A stretch of 64,000 nucleotides of DNA from Leucobacter tardus. GTDB lineage: Bacteria; Actinomycetota; Actinomycetes; Actinomycetales; Microbacteriaceae. The notes under the pieces are model-generated. The model saw nothing but the letters and a program-made list of their open reading frames with translations, did not search any database and was not told the DNA's origin. The stretch covers positions 27,119 through 91,118 of the forward strand of contig NZ_JAGFBF010000003.1 of assembly GCF_017583045.1 (NCBI RefSeq), written 5' to 3'. This document shows, piece after piece, positions 27,234 to 36,017 of the stretch (position 1 is the stretch's first letter; each line of letters begins with the position of its first letter). Both the position numbers and the translations under genes were made by a program.

Positions 27234-29344
27234 CGACTGCCACGCGGACGAGCCTCAGCACGATCCGCGAAGACGAGATCCTGCAACGCGGGGAGGATAC
27301 GTCCCTCGTCATCGCGTTCGCGCCGCTGCCAGGTGCCGTCCTCGAGCAGATGCCAGGCCGATACGTCGTCGCTGAACGCGAGATCCCACAATCGCTCGAT
27401 GCGCGAGAGGTGGTCGCGTTCGGCGAGCCGCACGAGCACCTCGATGCGACGATTCAAGTTGCGATGCATGAGATCGGCCGAGCCGATGTACACCTCGGGA
27501 TCGCCGTCGTTCTCGAACGAGTAGATGCGCGAGTGCTCCAGGTATCGTCCGAGGATCGATCGCGCGCGGATGTTCTCGGACAATCCGGGCACTCCCGCGC
27601 GTATCGCGCAGATACCGCGCACCCAGACATCCACCGGCACGCCCACCTGACTCGCGCGGTAGAGCGCGTCGATGATGCCCTCGTCGACCATCGAGTTGGC
27701 TTTGAACTTAATACCGCTCGGACGTCCGGCTTTCGCGTGTTCGGCTTCGCGCTCGATGCGTTCGAGCAGACCCTCGCGCAGTCGCTGGGGCGCAACGAGC
27801 AGACGGTCGTACTGCGTCTCGATCGCGTATCCCGAGAGCACGTTGAAGAGCTTGGTGACATCTCGTCCCACCTCGGCGGAGGTCGTGAAGAGCCCCATGT
27901 CCTCGTAGATCCTGCTCGTCTTCGGGTTGTAGTTGCCGGTGCCGATGTGGCAGTAGTGGGTCAGGCGCCCGCCTTCGTCGCGGATCACCTGCACGAGCTT
28001 GCAGTGCGTCTTGAGCCCGACGAGACCGTACACGACGTGGACGCCGGCCTGCTCGAGCTTGCGCGCCCACGTGATGTTCGCCTCTTCGTCGAAGCGGGCC
28101 TTGATCTCCACGAGCGCGAGCACCTGTTTGCCGGCTTCCGCCGCTTTGATGAGCGCCGCGACGATCGGACTGTCGCCCGAGGTGCGATAGAGCGTCTGCT
28201 TGATGGCGAGGACGTCGGGGTCCGTCGCCGCTTGCTCGACGAAGGCCTGCACACTCGTCGAGAAGGACTCGTACGGATGGTGCACCAGCACCTCGCGGCG
28301 GGCGATCGCGCGGAACGTGTCCGGCCGTTCGCTCGGAGAGTTCGGGCGGAACGGGGGAGCCGTCACCGGGACGTGCGGCTGGAACCTGAGATCGCTGCGA
28401 TCGAGTCGCGTCAGCGCGAAGAGCCCGTTGAGATCGAGCGGTGCCGGAAGCGTGTAGACCTGCTGCTCATCGATGTCGAACTCGCGCACCAGCAACTCGA
28501 GCGTCGTCTCATCCATATCGTCGGAGATCTCGAGTCGGATCGGCGGACCGAAGCGCCGACGGAGCAGCTCTTTCTCGAGCGCCTGGATCAGGTTCTCGGT
28601 CTCGTCCTCCTCGATCTCGACATCTTCATTGCGCGTCACGCGGAAGACGTGGTGGTCGATGACTTCCATGCCGGGGAAGAGGCCGTCGAGCTGATTCGCG
28701 ATAAGATCCTCGAGCGCGATGAACCGCACATCGTCGACGGACTCCCGGCGATCGACGCGGATGTACCGCGGAATCATCTGAGGGACTTTGAGTCGCGCGA
28801 ACTCGACCTTGTCCGTGCGGGGGTTGCGGACCCGGATCGACAGGTTCAGCGCGCGCCCGGAGATATAGGGGAACGGGTGCGCCGGATCGACGGCGAGCGG
28901 CATGAGGATCGGATAGATGTGTCGTTCGTAGTACTCCGTCAGCACGTGACGATCGGCGGCATCGAGCGTTGACCAGTCGGCGATATGCACGCCGGCCTCG
29001 CCGAGTGCCGGACGTACCTGCTCGGCGAAGCACTTGGCGTGGCGGAGCTGCAGTTGATGAGCGGTGCGATTGATGTCGGCGAGCACATCCGTCGGAGCAC
29101 GTCCCACGTTCGTCGGTACCGCGAGGCCCGTCACGATGCGACGCTTCAATCCGGCGACGCGCACCATGAAGAACTCGTCCAGGTTCGACGCGAAGATGGC
29201 GAGGAAGTTGGCGCGCTCGAGGAGCGGCACCTCGGGGTCCTCAGCGAGTTCGAGCACGCGCTGGTTGAACGCGAGCCAGCTGAGCTCGCGATCGATGTAG
29301 CGGTCCCCCGGAAGCTCCTCGATGGCTCGCGTCGCTTCACTCAT
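27230..29344 (-). CDS. ppk1: Polyphosphate kinase 1
   Basis: PPK1 reversibly polymerises the gamma-phosphate of ATP into polyphosphate. The 704-residue protein shows the N domain (YIDRELSWLAFNQRVLELAED), the head domain and two PLD-like C domains. The autophosphorylated His region is THYCHIGTGNYNPKTSRIYED, and EIKARFDEEANITWARKLEQ and DLMHRNLNRRIEVLVRL follow. The start overlaps the mshD stop by 8 nt. Being next to mutT1 and the PHO-controlled pst operon ties it to phosphate storage. Confidence 0.98.
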   Translation of the reverse strand: MSEATRAIEELPGDRYIDRELSWLAFNQRVLELAEDPEVPLLERANFLAIFASNLDEFFMVRVAGLKRRIVTGLAVPTNVGRAPTDVLADINRTAHQLQLRHAKCFAEQVRPALGEAGVHIADWSTLDAADRHVLTEYYERHIYPILMPLAVDPAHPFPYISGRALNLSIRVRNPRTDKVEFARLKVPQMIPRYIRVDRRESVDDVRFIALEDLIANQLDGLFPGMEVIDHHVFRVTRNEDVEIEEDETENLIQALEKELLRRRFGPPIRLEISDDMDETTLELLVREFDIDEQQVYTLPAPLDLNGLFALTRLDRSDLRFQPHVPVTAPPFRPNSPSERPDTFRAIARREVLVHHPYESFSTSVQAFVEQAATDPDVLAIKQTLYRTSGDSPIVAALIKAAEAGKQVLALVEIKARFDEEANITWARKLEQAGVHVVYGLVGLKTHCKLVQVIRDEGGRLTHYCHIGTGNYNPKTSRIYEDMGLFTTSAEVGRDVTKLFNVLSGYAIETQYDRLLVAPQRLREGLLERIEREAEHAKAGRPSGIKFKANSMVDEGIIDALYRASQVGVPVDVWVRGICAIRAGVPGLSENIRARSILGRYLEHSRIYSFENDGDPEVYIGSADLMHRNLNRRIEVLVRLAERDHLSRIERLWDLAFSDDVSAWHLLEDGTWQRRERDDEGRILPALQDLVFADRAEARPRGSR

Positions 29345-30296
29345 GGCGTCCCCTCTCTTGCATCCACTGCCGACTGCGTTGATCTACCGTGAACCCGCTG
29401 CGCTCGTACAATCGCACGGCGCGCTCGTTGTCACCATCGACATACAGGCTGATCCGATCAGGGTCATGCTCCGCCATGCGTCGCAGTGCGCGGTCGAGCA
29501 GGATCCTCCCGAGTCCGGCCCCCGCCTCATCGGGATGCACCCCGAGTGCATAGAGCTCGCACTCGGTGCCCCCCAGCTCCGTCTGCGAGGCCTGAGTCGT
29601 CACCGTTTTCACCCACGCGAATGCTGCCGGTCGCTCGGCGCCCGATCCGCGGGTATCGAATGCGAGCAGCAAGTCTTCCGCGTCGAACCACTCCTCACGG
29701 GTGAGCGCCGCGAAATCGTCGAGCGTCATGGCCCCCTGCTCGGGGTGCCCCGAGAATGCGGCGGCGTTGACTGCCACCCACGCGGCCGCCTCGACCGCGC
29801 TGCCCGACGTGTGCGGGGTGATGCTGAGCCAAGCGGGTGCGTCCACGGGATCGCCGTGGGGGAGGAGTGCTGGTTCGAGCGTCATCCGCAGTAGTTCGCG
29901 CACCGGAGTGAATCCGGCGCGCGCAAGCAGGGCGTCCGCGGCCGGGTTGATGCCGTGCGACCAAGCTTTCACCGGGGGGCCCGTGCGCGCGAGGAGCTCG
30001 GTGAGTGCGGCGGTGCCGATGCCGCGTCCTCGCACCTCGGGGTGGACGACCAGGTCGAGCTCGCCTTCACCGGCGATCCCGATCGCCACGGGGCCGGACG
30101 AATCGGCATCATCACCAACTGCGGCGAATCTGGCGACCAGCCGTCGCCCCTGCGCGGCGGCGACGAGCGCCTGGTCCGAGACGGGCGACCTGCTGTCGTG
30201 CAGCTCGGCGGCGCGCACGATCATCCGCACCTGATCCATCGCTGCCTCGTCGGTCGCGTCGTGGCCAGGGCCGGTGAATTCGGCTGCGATTCGCAT
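29337..30296 (-). CDS. mshD: Mycothiol synthase
   Basis: MshD acetylates Cys-GlcN-Ins with acetyl-CoA, the last step of mycothiol synthesis, and is confined to actinobacteria. The 319 residues form two tandem GNAT domains. The first has LDLVVHPEVRGRGIGTAAL, and the second has the acetyl-CoA loop YALGVHPDEAGAGLGRILL and ends YVDGDNERAVRLYERSGF. Its ATG overlaps the glnR-like stop by one base. The glnR-mshD adjacency is also known in mycobacteria, supporting both calls. Confidence 0.93.
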   Translation of the reverse strand: MRIAAEFTGPGHDATDEAAMDQVRMIVRAAELHDSRSPVSDQALVAAAQGRRLVARFAAVGDDADSSGPVAIGIAGEGELDLVVHPEVRGRGIGTAALTELLARTGPPVKAWSHGINPAADALLARAGFTPVRELLRMTLEPALLPHGDPVDAPAWLSITPHTSGSAVEAAAWVAVNAAAFSGHPEQGAMTLDDFAALTREEWFDAEDLLLAFDTRGSGAERPAAFAWVKTVTTQASQTELGGTECELYALGVHPDEAGAGLGRILLDRALRRMAEHDPDRISLYVDGDNERAVRLYERSGFTVDQRSRQWMQERGRHE

Positions 30297-30988
30297 TACT
30301 GCTCACCCTCTCCGTTGGAATCCGACACTGCGTCGCGGGCGCGCGCGAACCCGTAGCCCACACCGCGCACGGTGCTGATGAGTGCCTCGTGGTCTCCGAG
30401 CTTCGCCCGCAATCGACGCACATGAACGTCGACGGTCCGTGTTCCGCCGAAATAGTCGGTTCCCCACACCTCGCTGAGCAGCTGCTCGCGGGTGAAGACG
30501 CGCCCAGGATTCGCCGCGAGGTAGTGCAGCAACTCGAACTCCTTGTAGGTCAGATCGAGCGTGCGTCGTTGCACGCGCGCCGTGAAGTTGGCCTCGTCGA
30601 TCGTGACTCCGGCCGTTGTGATGACATTCGGTCGATCGGGAACCGATGATTCCATGATCGACAGGAGGCGGAGGCGGGTGTCGACTTCGGCCGGATTCGC
30701 AGTCGGCAACAGGAACTCGTTGATGCCCCATTCAGGGGTCAGCGCCGCGAGCGCCGTTTCGGCGATCACGAGGACGGTCGCGACGCGTCCCGTCTCACGC
30801 AGGCTCATGCACGCGGCCCGCGCGCGCCGCGGGTCGAGGCTGCCGTCGATCAGCACAGCATCGAACCGCGAGCATGCCGAGGCGCTGACACGCACCGAGA
30901 GCGGTGACGTGCTGACTTCGTGAGCCAAGAGGCCCAGTGCCGGAAGACTGTCGGCTGGATCCCGGTCGGTGAGGCAGAGCAGACGCAC
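30296..30988 (-). CDS. glnR: GlnR-like OmpR-family transcriptional regulator
   Basis: A 230-residue regulator. The N-terminal domain is a divergent receiver (VRLLCLTDRDPADSLPALGL, FDAVLIDGSLDPRRA) lacking the usual acidic DD pair at the start, as in the unphosphorylated GlnR group. The C-terminal winged helix is canonical: LDLTYKEFELLHYLAANPGR and GTRTVDVHVRRLRAKLGDHE. In mycobacteria the equivalent gene beside mshD is GlnR, regulator of nitrogen assimilation. I start at the GTG at 30988, with GGGAGG upstream. The frame extends to 31030 without support. No sensor kinase is adjacent. Confidence 0.82.
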   Translation of the reverse strand: MRLLCLTDRDPADSLPALGLLAHEVSTSPLSVRVSASACSRFDAVLIDGSLDPRRARAACMSLRETGRVATVLVIAETALAALTPEWGINEFLLPTANPAEVDTRLRLLSIMESSVPDRPNVITTAGVTIDEANFTARVQRRTLDLTYKEFELLHYLAANPGRVFTREQLLSEVWGTDYFGGTRTVDVHVRRLRAKLGDHEALISTVRGVGYGFARARDAVSDSNGEGEQ

Positions 30989-31031
30989 CAGGGTTCCTCC
31001 CTTCGCTGCACGGCCCGGCTGGCCGTTCACC

Positions 31032-31037
31032 AGTCTA
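31032..31037 (-). promoter_or_regulatory. -10-like box upstream of glnR
   Basis: TAGACT on the minus strand gives an expected start near 31025 and a leader of ~37 nt carrying the GGGAGG site. One GTTCACC half-site overlaps at 31025-31031 but has no 11-nt partner. Confidence 0.4.
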
Positions 31038-31065
31038 GCGGGGGTCGGTGTGTGAGAATGAGACC

Positions 31066-31368
31066 GTGACCGAGTCGCCCGCCCCAGATGCGCCCGAGAT
31101 GCCCGACGTGCAATCGTGGCATGTGCCGCGCATGATCGTCGCGTGGCTCGTCGCGGCCGTCGTCGGGGTGCTCGTCACCGTCCTGGTCTCCGACGATGCC
31201 CGGTTCGCCTGGCTCGCTCTCGCCGTCGGACTCAGCACTCTCGTGACGTTCGGGCTGCAGCTCGGGACCGCTCAGCAGGCGGGGTTCATCACGCGAACAT
31301 CGTTCAGCGTCGCGGGCTCCGTGGTGATCATCGCCGTCATCGACGTCGTCGGCCTGCTGGTACGATAA
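31066..31368 (+). CDS. Small membrane protein, 100 aa
   Basis: Three hydrophobic helices (about MIVAWLVAAVVGVLVTVLVS, FAWLALAVGLSTLVTFGLQL and SVAGSVVIIAVIDVVGLLV) follow a short Pro/Asp-rich N-terminus. The GTG at 31066 is preceded by GAGAAT six bases before, consistent with the leaderless pattern; a GTG at 31048 is the alternative. It is followed after 4 nt by a 35-codon gene and then ygfZ on the same strand, so the three likely share a transcript. Function unknown. Confidence 0.7.
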   Translation: MTESPAPDAPEMPDVQSWHVPRMIVAWLVAAVVGVLVTVLVSDDARFAWLALAVGLSTLVTFGLQLGTAQQAGFITRTSFSVAGSVVIIAVIDVVGLLVR

Positions 31369-31372
31369 GGGC

Positions 31373-31480
31373 ATGCTCGCACTGGAACTGTTCTACCTCG
31401 GACTGCTTGGACTCGCCGGTATCGGCATCGCGTGGGTCTCGGGTGCAGTGCTGGTGAAGCTCTTCAAGGGTCAGGAATAG
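31373..31480 (+). CDS. Single-helix small membrane protein, 35 aa
   Basis: An ATG at 31373 after TAAGGGC opens 35 codons reading MLALELFYLGLLGLAGIGIA, then a VSGAVLVKLFKGQE end and TAG. It has one strongly hydrophobic helix and a short basic C-terminus (KLFKGQ). It begins 4 nt after the previous stop and ends 22 nt before ygfZ. The hydrophobic design, tight spacing and ribosome-site-like AAGG support translation. I believe similar peptides occur at this place in related genomes, but that needs a search. Confidence 0.6.
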   Translation: MLALELFYLGLLGLAGIGIAWVSGAVLVKLFKGQE

Positions 31481-31502
31481 AGCGTCGGAGAACGCTGATC
31501 CG

Positions 31503-32639
31503 ATGGTGAGCCCGCTTCTGTCACTTCCTGCCGCGATCGCCGCCGATGGCCTCGAGGTCGCGGCTCATTACGGTTCGCCGCTGCCCGAACAGCGGGCGCT
31601 CGAGTCCGGTAACGCCATTCTCGACCTCAGTCACCGGGGAATCATCACCGTCGGCGGTGACGATCGACTGCGCTGGCTCCACTCGATGACGAGTCAAGAC
31701 CTCGTGTCGCTCCGGCCGGGTGAGAGCGCCGAGACGTTGCTTCTGGACCCGAATGGGCGCATCGAGCATGCGATACGGATCGTCGATGATGGCGAACGCG
31801 CATGGCTGCTGGTGGACGAAGGATCCGCTGGGCCGCTTGCAGAGTTCCTCCTTCGCATGCGTTTCGCGATGCGCGTCGAGGTGAACGATGTCAGCGATCA
31901 GTACGCGGCGATGCTCGCCTTCGACGGTGGAACCGCCGTGCCGGTGCTTCGCGCCGCAGACTCGGTGATCGAGTGGCACGATCCCTGGGCCGCCGTCCAA
32001 CGGGGCGGAACGCAGTACGCCATCGGTGAGCACCCCGGGTCCGCCTGGTCCGCAACGCAGAGTGTTCTGCCTCGCTCAGTGCTCCCGCGGCTCGCGGGGC
32101 GCATCGTAAACGGGGACACGCAGGCGGCGGGCCTCTTGGCCCTCGATGCACTTGAGATTCGAGCGTGGCGTCCGAGTCTGACGGGCGACGCAGACGACCG
32201 TGCGATCCCGAACGAATTCGATTGGCTCCGGACTGCCGTGCACCTGAACAAGGGGTGCTACCGCGGCCAGGAGACGGTAGCCAAAGTGCACAACATCGGC
32301 CACCCGCCGCGGAGGCTGGCGCTGCTCCACCTCGATGGTGCGGCGGGCGAGTTGCCGATCTCGGGCGCGCTCGTCTACCGCTCAGGGGAGTCGGGCGAGG
32401 AGAAGCCGCGTCCGGTCGGACGCATCACCCGCGCAGCCCGCCATTACGAGTGGGGCGGGATCGCGCTCGCGCTGCTCAAGCGCGCGTTGCCTGCCGATGC
32501 ACTGCTCGAGGTGCGCGGAGGCGAGACCGGCGCGGATCCCGATTCGCGCACGGGAGAGACCATTGCGGCGAGCCAAGAGGCCATCGTGCCGACCGACGCC
32601 GGGGCGACGCGCGACCTCCCGAAGCTCAAGCGACTCTGA
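31503..32639 (+). CDS. ygfZ: YgfZ/GcvT-type folate-binding Fe-S repair protein
   Basis: YgfZ (IBA57 homologue) uses tetrahydrofolate to help maintain certain Fe-S enzymes and MiaB-type activity. The hallmark KGCYRGQETVAKVHNIG, with the essential cysteine, is present in the C-terminal half. The N-terminal half is GcvT-like (LDLSHRGIITVGGDDRLRWL, SMTSQDLVSL). The length of 378 aa is longer than the E. coli protein but usual in actinobacteria. CGGAGAA lies upstream of the ATG. IlvD upstream in the window is an example of an Fe-S dehydratase such a factor might serve (inference). Confidence 0.92.
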   Translation: MVSPLLSLPAAIAADGLEVAAHYGSPLPEQRALESGNAILDLSHRGIITVGGDDRLRWLHSMTSQDLVSLRPGESAETLLLDPNGRIEHAIRIVDDGERAWLLVDEGSAGPLAEFLLRMRFAMRVEVNDVSDQYAAMLAFDGGTAVPVLRAADSVIEWHDPWAAVQRGGTQYAIGEHPGSAWSATQSVLPRSVLPRLAGRIVNGDTQAAGLLALDALEIRAWRPSLTGDADDRAIPNEFDWLRTAVHLNKGCYRGQETVAKVHNIGHPPRRLALLHLDGAAGELPISGALVYRSGESGEEKPRPVGRITRAARHYEWGGIALALLKRALPADALLEVRGGETGADPDSRTGETIAASQEAIVPTDAGATRDLPKLKRL

Positions 32640-32665
32640 GTCCTCCCGACCGCTGGCGCGTCCAG

Positions 32666-32671
32666 TAGTCT
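32666..32671 (+). promoter_or_regulatory. -10 box of gpmA (leaderless-type)
   Basis: TAGTCT lies 6 nt (GGGTGC) before the gpmA ATG; no ribosome-binding site. Confidence 0.5.
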
Positions 32672-32677
32672 GGGTGC

Positions 32678-33418
32678 ATGAGCAACACGCTGATTCTGCT
32701 GCGCCACGGACAGAGCGACTGGAACGAGAAGAACCTCTTCACCGGTTGGGTGGACGTACGACTCACCGAGCGAGGGCGGTCCGAGGCTTCGGCGGCGGGC
32801 GCGCTGCTGGCCGACTCGGGTGCGCTGCCCGATGTGCTGCACACCTCGGTGCTCAGTCGCGCGATCCAGACCGCGGATCTGGCACTCGAGGCGGCGGACC
32901 GCCTGTGGATTCCGGTGCAGCGTTCGTGGCGGCTGAACGAGCGCCACTACGGTGCGCTGCAGGGTCTCGACAAGGCCGAGACGCTCGAGAAGTACGGCGA
33001 AGACCAGTTCATGGAGTGGCGTCGCTCGTTCGACACGCCGCCGCCGCCGCTCGACGACGACAGCGAGTTCTCGCAGGTCGGCGATCCGCGTTACGTGGGC
33101 ATTGACGGTGACATTCCGCGCACCGAGTGCCTGAAAGACGTGATCGACCGCATGATCCCGTATTGGGAGCAGTCGATCGTGCCCGACCTCGACGCCGGTA
33201 AGACCGTGCTCGTCACGGCGCACGGCAACTCCCTCCGCGCTCTCGTGAAGCACCTCGAGGGCATCTCCGACACAGACATCGCCGGGCTCAACATTCCGAC
33301 CGGCATGCCGCTGGTCTACGACATCGAGTCGGGAGGCTCGGCGAGCGGGCCCGGACGGTACCTCGATCCCGAGGCCGCAGAAGCCGGCGCTGCCGCGGTG
33401 GCCGCTCAGGGACGCTGA
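32678..33418 (+). CDS. gpmA: Phosphoglycerate mutase (2,3-BPG-dependent)
   Basis: Interconverts 3- and 2-phosphoglycerate in glycolysis through a phospho-histidine. The catalytic His is in [20 protein letters not shown], with [35 protein letters not shown] and [17 protein letters not shown] completing the dPGM pattern. 246 aa is standard. It is transcribed alone and converges on ispF after a 53-nt gap. Confidence 0.97.
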   Translation: MSNTLILLRHGQSDWNEKNLFTGWVDVRLTERGRSEASAAGALLADSGALPDVLHTSVLSRAIQTADLALEAADRLWIPVQRSWRLNERHYGALQGLDKAETLEKYGEDQFMEWRRSFDTPPPPLDDDSEFSQVGDPRYVGIDGDIPRTECLKDVIDRMIPYWEQSIVPDLDAGKTVLVTAHGNSLRALVKHLEGISDTDIAGLNIPTGMPLVYDIESGGSASGPGRYLDPEAAEAGAAAVAAQGR

Positions 33419-33471
33419 CCCCGCGCATGACGAGTGGCGGACCCTCGGTCACCGAGGATCCGTTGCCGCGA

Positions 33472-33939
33472 TCAGCGGCGCTCGACCAGGGCGGTCGCGA
33501 TCGCGGCGATCCCCTCACCGCGACCGGTCAGCCCGAGCCCGTCGGTCGTCGTCGCCGAGAGGCTGACGGGAGCGCCGACGAGTGCGGTGAGCAGTCGCTG
33601 AGCCTCACCTCGTCGAGGTGAGAAACGCGGCCGATTGCCGAGAATCTGCACGGACACGTTCACCGGGCGCCATCCGTGCTCATCGAGCCGGGAAACCGCG
33701 GTGCGGACGAAGCCGGTGCTGGCGGCGTCGAGGGTATCGGCACGATCCACACCGACGAGCTCTCCGATGTCTCCGAGTGAGACGGCAGAGAGGAGCGCGT
33801 CCACGATGGCGTGACACACCGCGTCGCCATCGCTGTGACCGGAGAGGCCTCGCTCGCCCGGCCAGTGCAGCCCGGCGAGGTGCAGTGGAGAGGCGTCATC
33901 GAATGCGTGGACGTCGCACCCCGTCCCGACGCGGATCAT
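33472..33939 (-). CDS. ispF: 2-C-methyl-D-erythritol 2,4-cyclodiphosphate synthase
   Basis: IspF cyclises CDP-methylerythritol 2-phosphate in the MEP isoprenoid pathway. The zinc-binding DVHAF (GTGCDVHAFDDASP), LSGHSDGDAVCHAIVDALL and LGDIGELV are conserved, and ATTTDGLGLTGRGEGIAA closes the trimeric site. 155 aa. Its ATG overlaps the ispD stop by 4 nt, giving the order carD-ispD-ispF, common in actinobacteria. The pathway supplies the precursors for carotenoids as well as quinones and lipid carriers. Confidence 0.97.
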   Translation of the reverse strand: MIRVGTGCDVHAFDDASPLHLAGLHWPGERGLSGHSDGDAVCHAIVDALLSAVSLGDIGELVGVDRADTLDAASTGFVRTAVSRLDEHGWRPVNVSVQILGNRPRFSPRRGEAQRLLTALVGAPVSLSATTTDGLGLTGRGEGIAAIATALVERR

Positions 33940-34676
33940 GCGGACCCCAGGAGGGACTCGAGCAGCGCCCGATCGAACGCGGTGGTGAGCTTGTGAGCGC
34001 GGGACTCGCCGTCCACGATGGTGACGACATCGCCGGCGCGCTGCACGACCTCGGCGTCGTCGGTCGGAGCCGCGTTCACGTCATCCTCGAGGAGCGCGGC
34101 GCGCTCGTGGGCCGTCGCCAGCAGTGCTCTCGGGAACCCCTGCGGGGTCTGCACCGCCACGAGGGCGGCACGGTCGACGGTCTCTTGAACGGTTCCCTGA
34201 GCGTCGACCCGCTTCAGCGTGTCGGCCACGGGAAGCGCGGGCACCACCGGCCCGCGCGTGCGGTGCACTGCGGCGATGACGCGTTCGAAAAGCTCCGTCG
34301 AGGCGAGCGGGCGCGCGGCGTCGTGTACGAGGACGGTACTCACCGAGTCGTGCAGCGCGGCGAGACCGAATCTCACCGATTCGTGCCGCTCGCGCCCGCC
34401 GGACACGACGGAGACCCGCCAGAGGGGATGCGCGGCAGTCAGGCCGTGAGACAGCATGAGTGCCTCAGGAGCACGCTCCCGAGGCACCACGAGCACCAGT
34501 TGACCGCTGTGCGGCAACGAGACGATCGTGTCGATGCAGTGCTCGAGTAGCGTCCGCTCGCCGATCGTCACAAAAGCCTTCGGCGTCTCGGCGCCCAGGC
34601 GCTCGCCACGGCCGCCGGCCACGAGCACGATCCCGAGATCGGGCAGCGGGTGCGGCGCATTCGCTGAACTCGTCAT
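33936..34676 (-). CDS. ispD: 2-C-methyl-D-erythritol 4-phosphate cytidylyltransferase
   Basis: IspD transfers CMP to MEP. The nucleotide-binding N-terminus is VLVAGGRGERLGAETPKAF, followed by VHDAARPL and TPQGFPRALL. Near the C-terminus is DDAEVVQRAGDVVTIVDGES. I use the ATG at 34676 (246 aa), which follows a TAAGCT box by 7 nt; the frame goes to 34700. The glycine-rich loop starts VAGGRGERLG where many orthologues have AAGxGxR, an acceptable variant. Confidence 0.95.
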   Translation of the reverse strand: MTSSANAPHPLPDLGIVLVAGGRGERLGAETPKAFVTIGERTLLEHCIDTIVSLPHSGQLVLVVPRERAPEALMLSHGLTAAHPLWRVSVVSGGRERHESVRFGLAALHDSVSTVLVHDAARPLASTELFERVIAAVHRTRGPVVPALPVADTLKRVDAQGTVQETVDRAALVAVQTPQGFPRALLATAHERAALLEDDVNAAPTDDAEVVQRAGDVVTIVDGESRAHKLTTAFDRALLESLLGSA

Positions 34677-34683
34677 GCTGCTC

Positions 34684-34689
34684 AGCTTA
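34684..34689 (-). promoter_or_regulatory. -10-like box before ispD (leaderless-type)
   Basis: TAAGCT on the minus strand, 7 nt before the ATG, inside the 42-nt carD-ispD gap. It could give ispDF a promoter independent of carD. Confidence 0.4.
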
Positions 34690-34718
34690 GCGTCGCGCAC
34701 CCCAGGCGGGGCGGGGTG

Positions 34719-35204
34719 TCAGGAGGCCAGAACCTCATCGAGCATCTCGGACGCCTTGTCCTCATCGGTCTTCTCGGCGAGCGCGAGCTCGGAAACGAGA
34801 ATCTGACGTGCCTTCGCGAGCATCCGCTTCTCTCCAGCGGAGAGCGAGCGCACCTCTTGATCGCGACGCCACAGGTCGCGGACGACCTCGGACACCTTGA
34901 TCACGTCGCCCGACGCCAGCTTCTCCAGGTTCGCCTTGTATCGGCGCGACCAGTTGGTCGGCTCTTCGGTGAACGGCGCACGCAGCACCTCGAACACCTG
35001 CTCCAGGCCGTCCTTGTCAATGACGTCGCGCACGCCCACCAGGTCGCAGTTCTCAGCGGGAACCTCGATCGTCAGATCGCCCTGGTTCACCTGCAGCTTC
35101 AGGAAGAGCTTCTCCTCCCCGCCGAGTTTGCGGGTCCTGGTTTCAATGATCTTCGCAGCGCCGTGGTGGGGGTAGACGACGGTCTCTCCGACCTCAAATT
35201 GCAT
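34719..35204 (-). CDS. carD: RNA polymerase-binding transcription factor CarD
   Basis: CarD binds the RNA polymerase beta subunit and stabilises open promoter complexes, which is important for rRNA transcription. The N-terminal Tudor-like interaction domain reads [20 protein letters not shown], and the helical DNA-binding domain includes [19 protein letters not shown] and [19 protein letters not shown]. 161 aa, as in mycobacteria. AAGGAG lies 8 nt before the ATG, and TATTCT further upstream is a likely -10 box. First gene of carD-ispD-ispF. Confidence 0.97.
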   Translation of the reverse strand: MQFEVGETVVYPHHGAAKIIETRTRKLGGEEKLFLKLQVNQGDLTIEVPAENCDLVGVRDVIDKDGLEQVFEVLRAPFTEEPTNWSRRYKANLEKLASGDVIKVSEVVRDLWRRDQEVRSLSAGEKRMLAKARQILVSELALAEKTDEDKASEMLDEVLAS

Positions 35205-35257
35205 CGAGTGGCTCCTTATTCAATCCAACCCCTAGAATACCACAGGATCTCAAGGGA

Positions 35258-35273
35258 CTTAGGTGTACCTAAG
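35258..35273. promoter_or_regulatory. Palindrome between carD and lipoprotein gene
   Basis: CTTAGGT-GT-ACCTAAG is a 7-bp inverted repeat with a 2-nt centre in the 160-nt divergent region. It lies just upstream of TAAGAT (35298-35303), a possible -10 for the lipoprotein gene. Likely a dimeric repressor operator. Confidence 0.5.
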
Positions 35274-35364
35274 CTGCGACCGGGAAGCGTCAGCGGATAA
35301 GATGGATTCAAACTGTCATGGGGATCTCCCGTGAATCACCGCAAGAACCGCTCGGAGGACCACC

Positions 35365-35988
35365 TTGAAGCTTCGGACCGTCTCGGCCATCGTTCTCGCC
35401 GCCGGCCTGACCGTGGGGGCTTCGGGCTGCAGCCTCATCGCCCCCGTGGCGACGTCGATCCCCTACGCGCCCAGCGACGGCATCGACGTGACCGTTGGTG
35501 GAGCCGACGTCCGCAACATGATGCTGATCGCGGACGAGTCGGGTGAGAACTTCAACGTCGTCTTCACCGGAGTGAATACCGGTTCGGAGGACATCGAGCT
35601 GACGGTGAACATGGAGCACGGCGGATCGGGCTTCGCCTCGGCAGAGTTCACCCTCGAGCCGGGAACGACACTGTTCGGCGACCCCGAGGGTGAGATGGAG
35701 CCCACGCTCGTGCCGCTCGACGACGTGCAGCCCGGTGAGACCGTCGCGGCCTTCTTCCAGGTCGCCGGCGAAGACGAGGTCGAGCACAACATCCCGGTGC
35801 TCGACGGCACCCTGCAGGAGTACCGCGACTTCGTCATCGATGGGTCCGGCTCCGCGGACGCGACCGAGGGAGATTCGGCGTCGGAGGGCGTCACCGGAGT
35901 CGACCCCGAGTCCGAGGGCGAAGCGGACTCCGAGACCGGTTCGGGCAATGCGACCGGCACCGGAAGCGGCACCGCGGCCGCGGATTAA
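35365..35988 (+). CDS. Secreted lipoprotein with acidic tail
   Basis: A TTG start with GGAGG upstream gives a 207-residue protein with a lipoprotein signal (VGASGC, lipidated Cys22). The mature part has a compact beta-type domain (DGIDVTVGGADVRNMMLIAD, FNVVFTGVNTGSEDIELTV, FQVAGEDEVEHNIPVLDG), followed by ~50 residues of Asp/Glu/Ser/Gly/Thr repeats. The domain resembles copper-chaperone-like or immunoglobulin-like small lipoproteins, but I cannot name a family. It is divergent from carD and convergent with regX3. Confidence 0.75.
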   Translation: MKLRTVSAIVLAAGLTVGASGCSLIAPVATSIPYAPSDGIDVTVGGADVRNMMLIADESGENFNVVFTGVNTGSEDIELTVNMEHGGSGFASAEFTLEPGTTLFGDPEGEMEPTLVPLDDVQPGETVAAFFQVAGEDEVEHNIPVLDGTLQEYRDFVIDGSGSADATEGDSASEGVTGVDPESEGEADSETGSGNATGTGSGTAAAD

Positions 35989-36017
35989 CCTCAGGCCGCC
36001 GCGCGTGCGCGCACCGT

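Noticed and set aside
31025..31031. GTTCACC near glnR as a PHO box
   Set aside because: Only one unit is present, with no partner at 11-nt spacing on either side.
35258..35273. Palindrome as an IdeR/DtxR iron box
   Set aside because: The half-sites TTAGGT and ACCTAA are only 2 nt apart, whereas the known box has about 7 nt between them; kept as an operator of unknown regulator.
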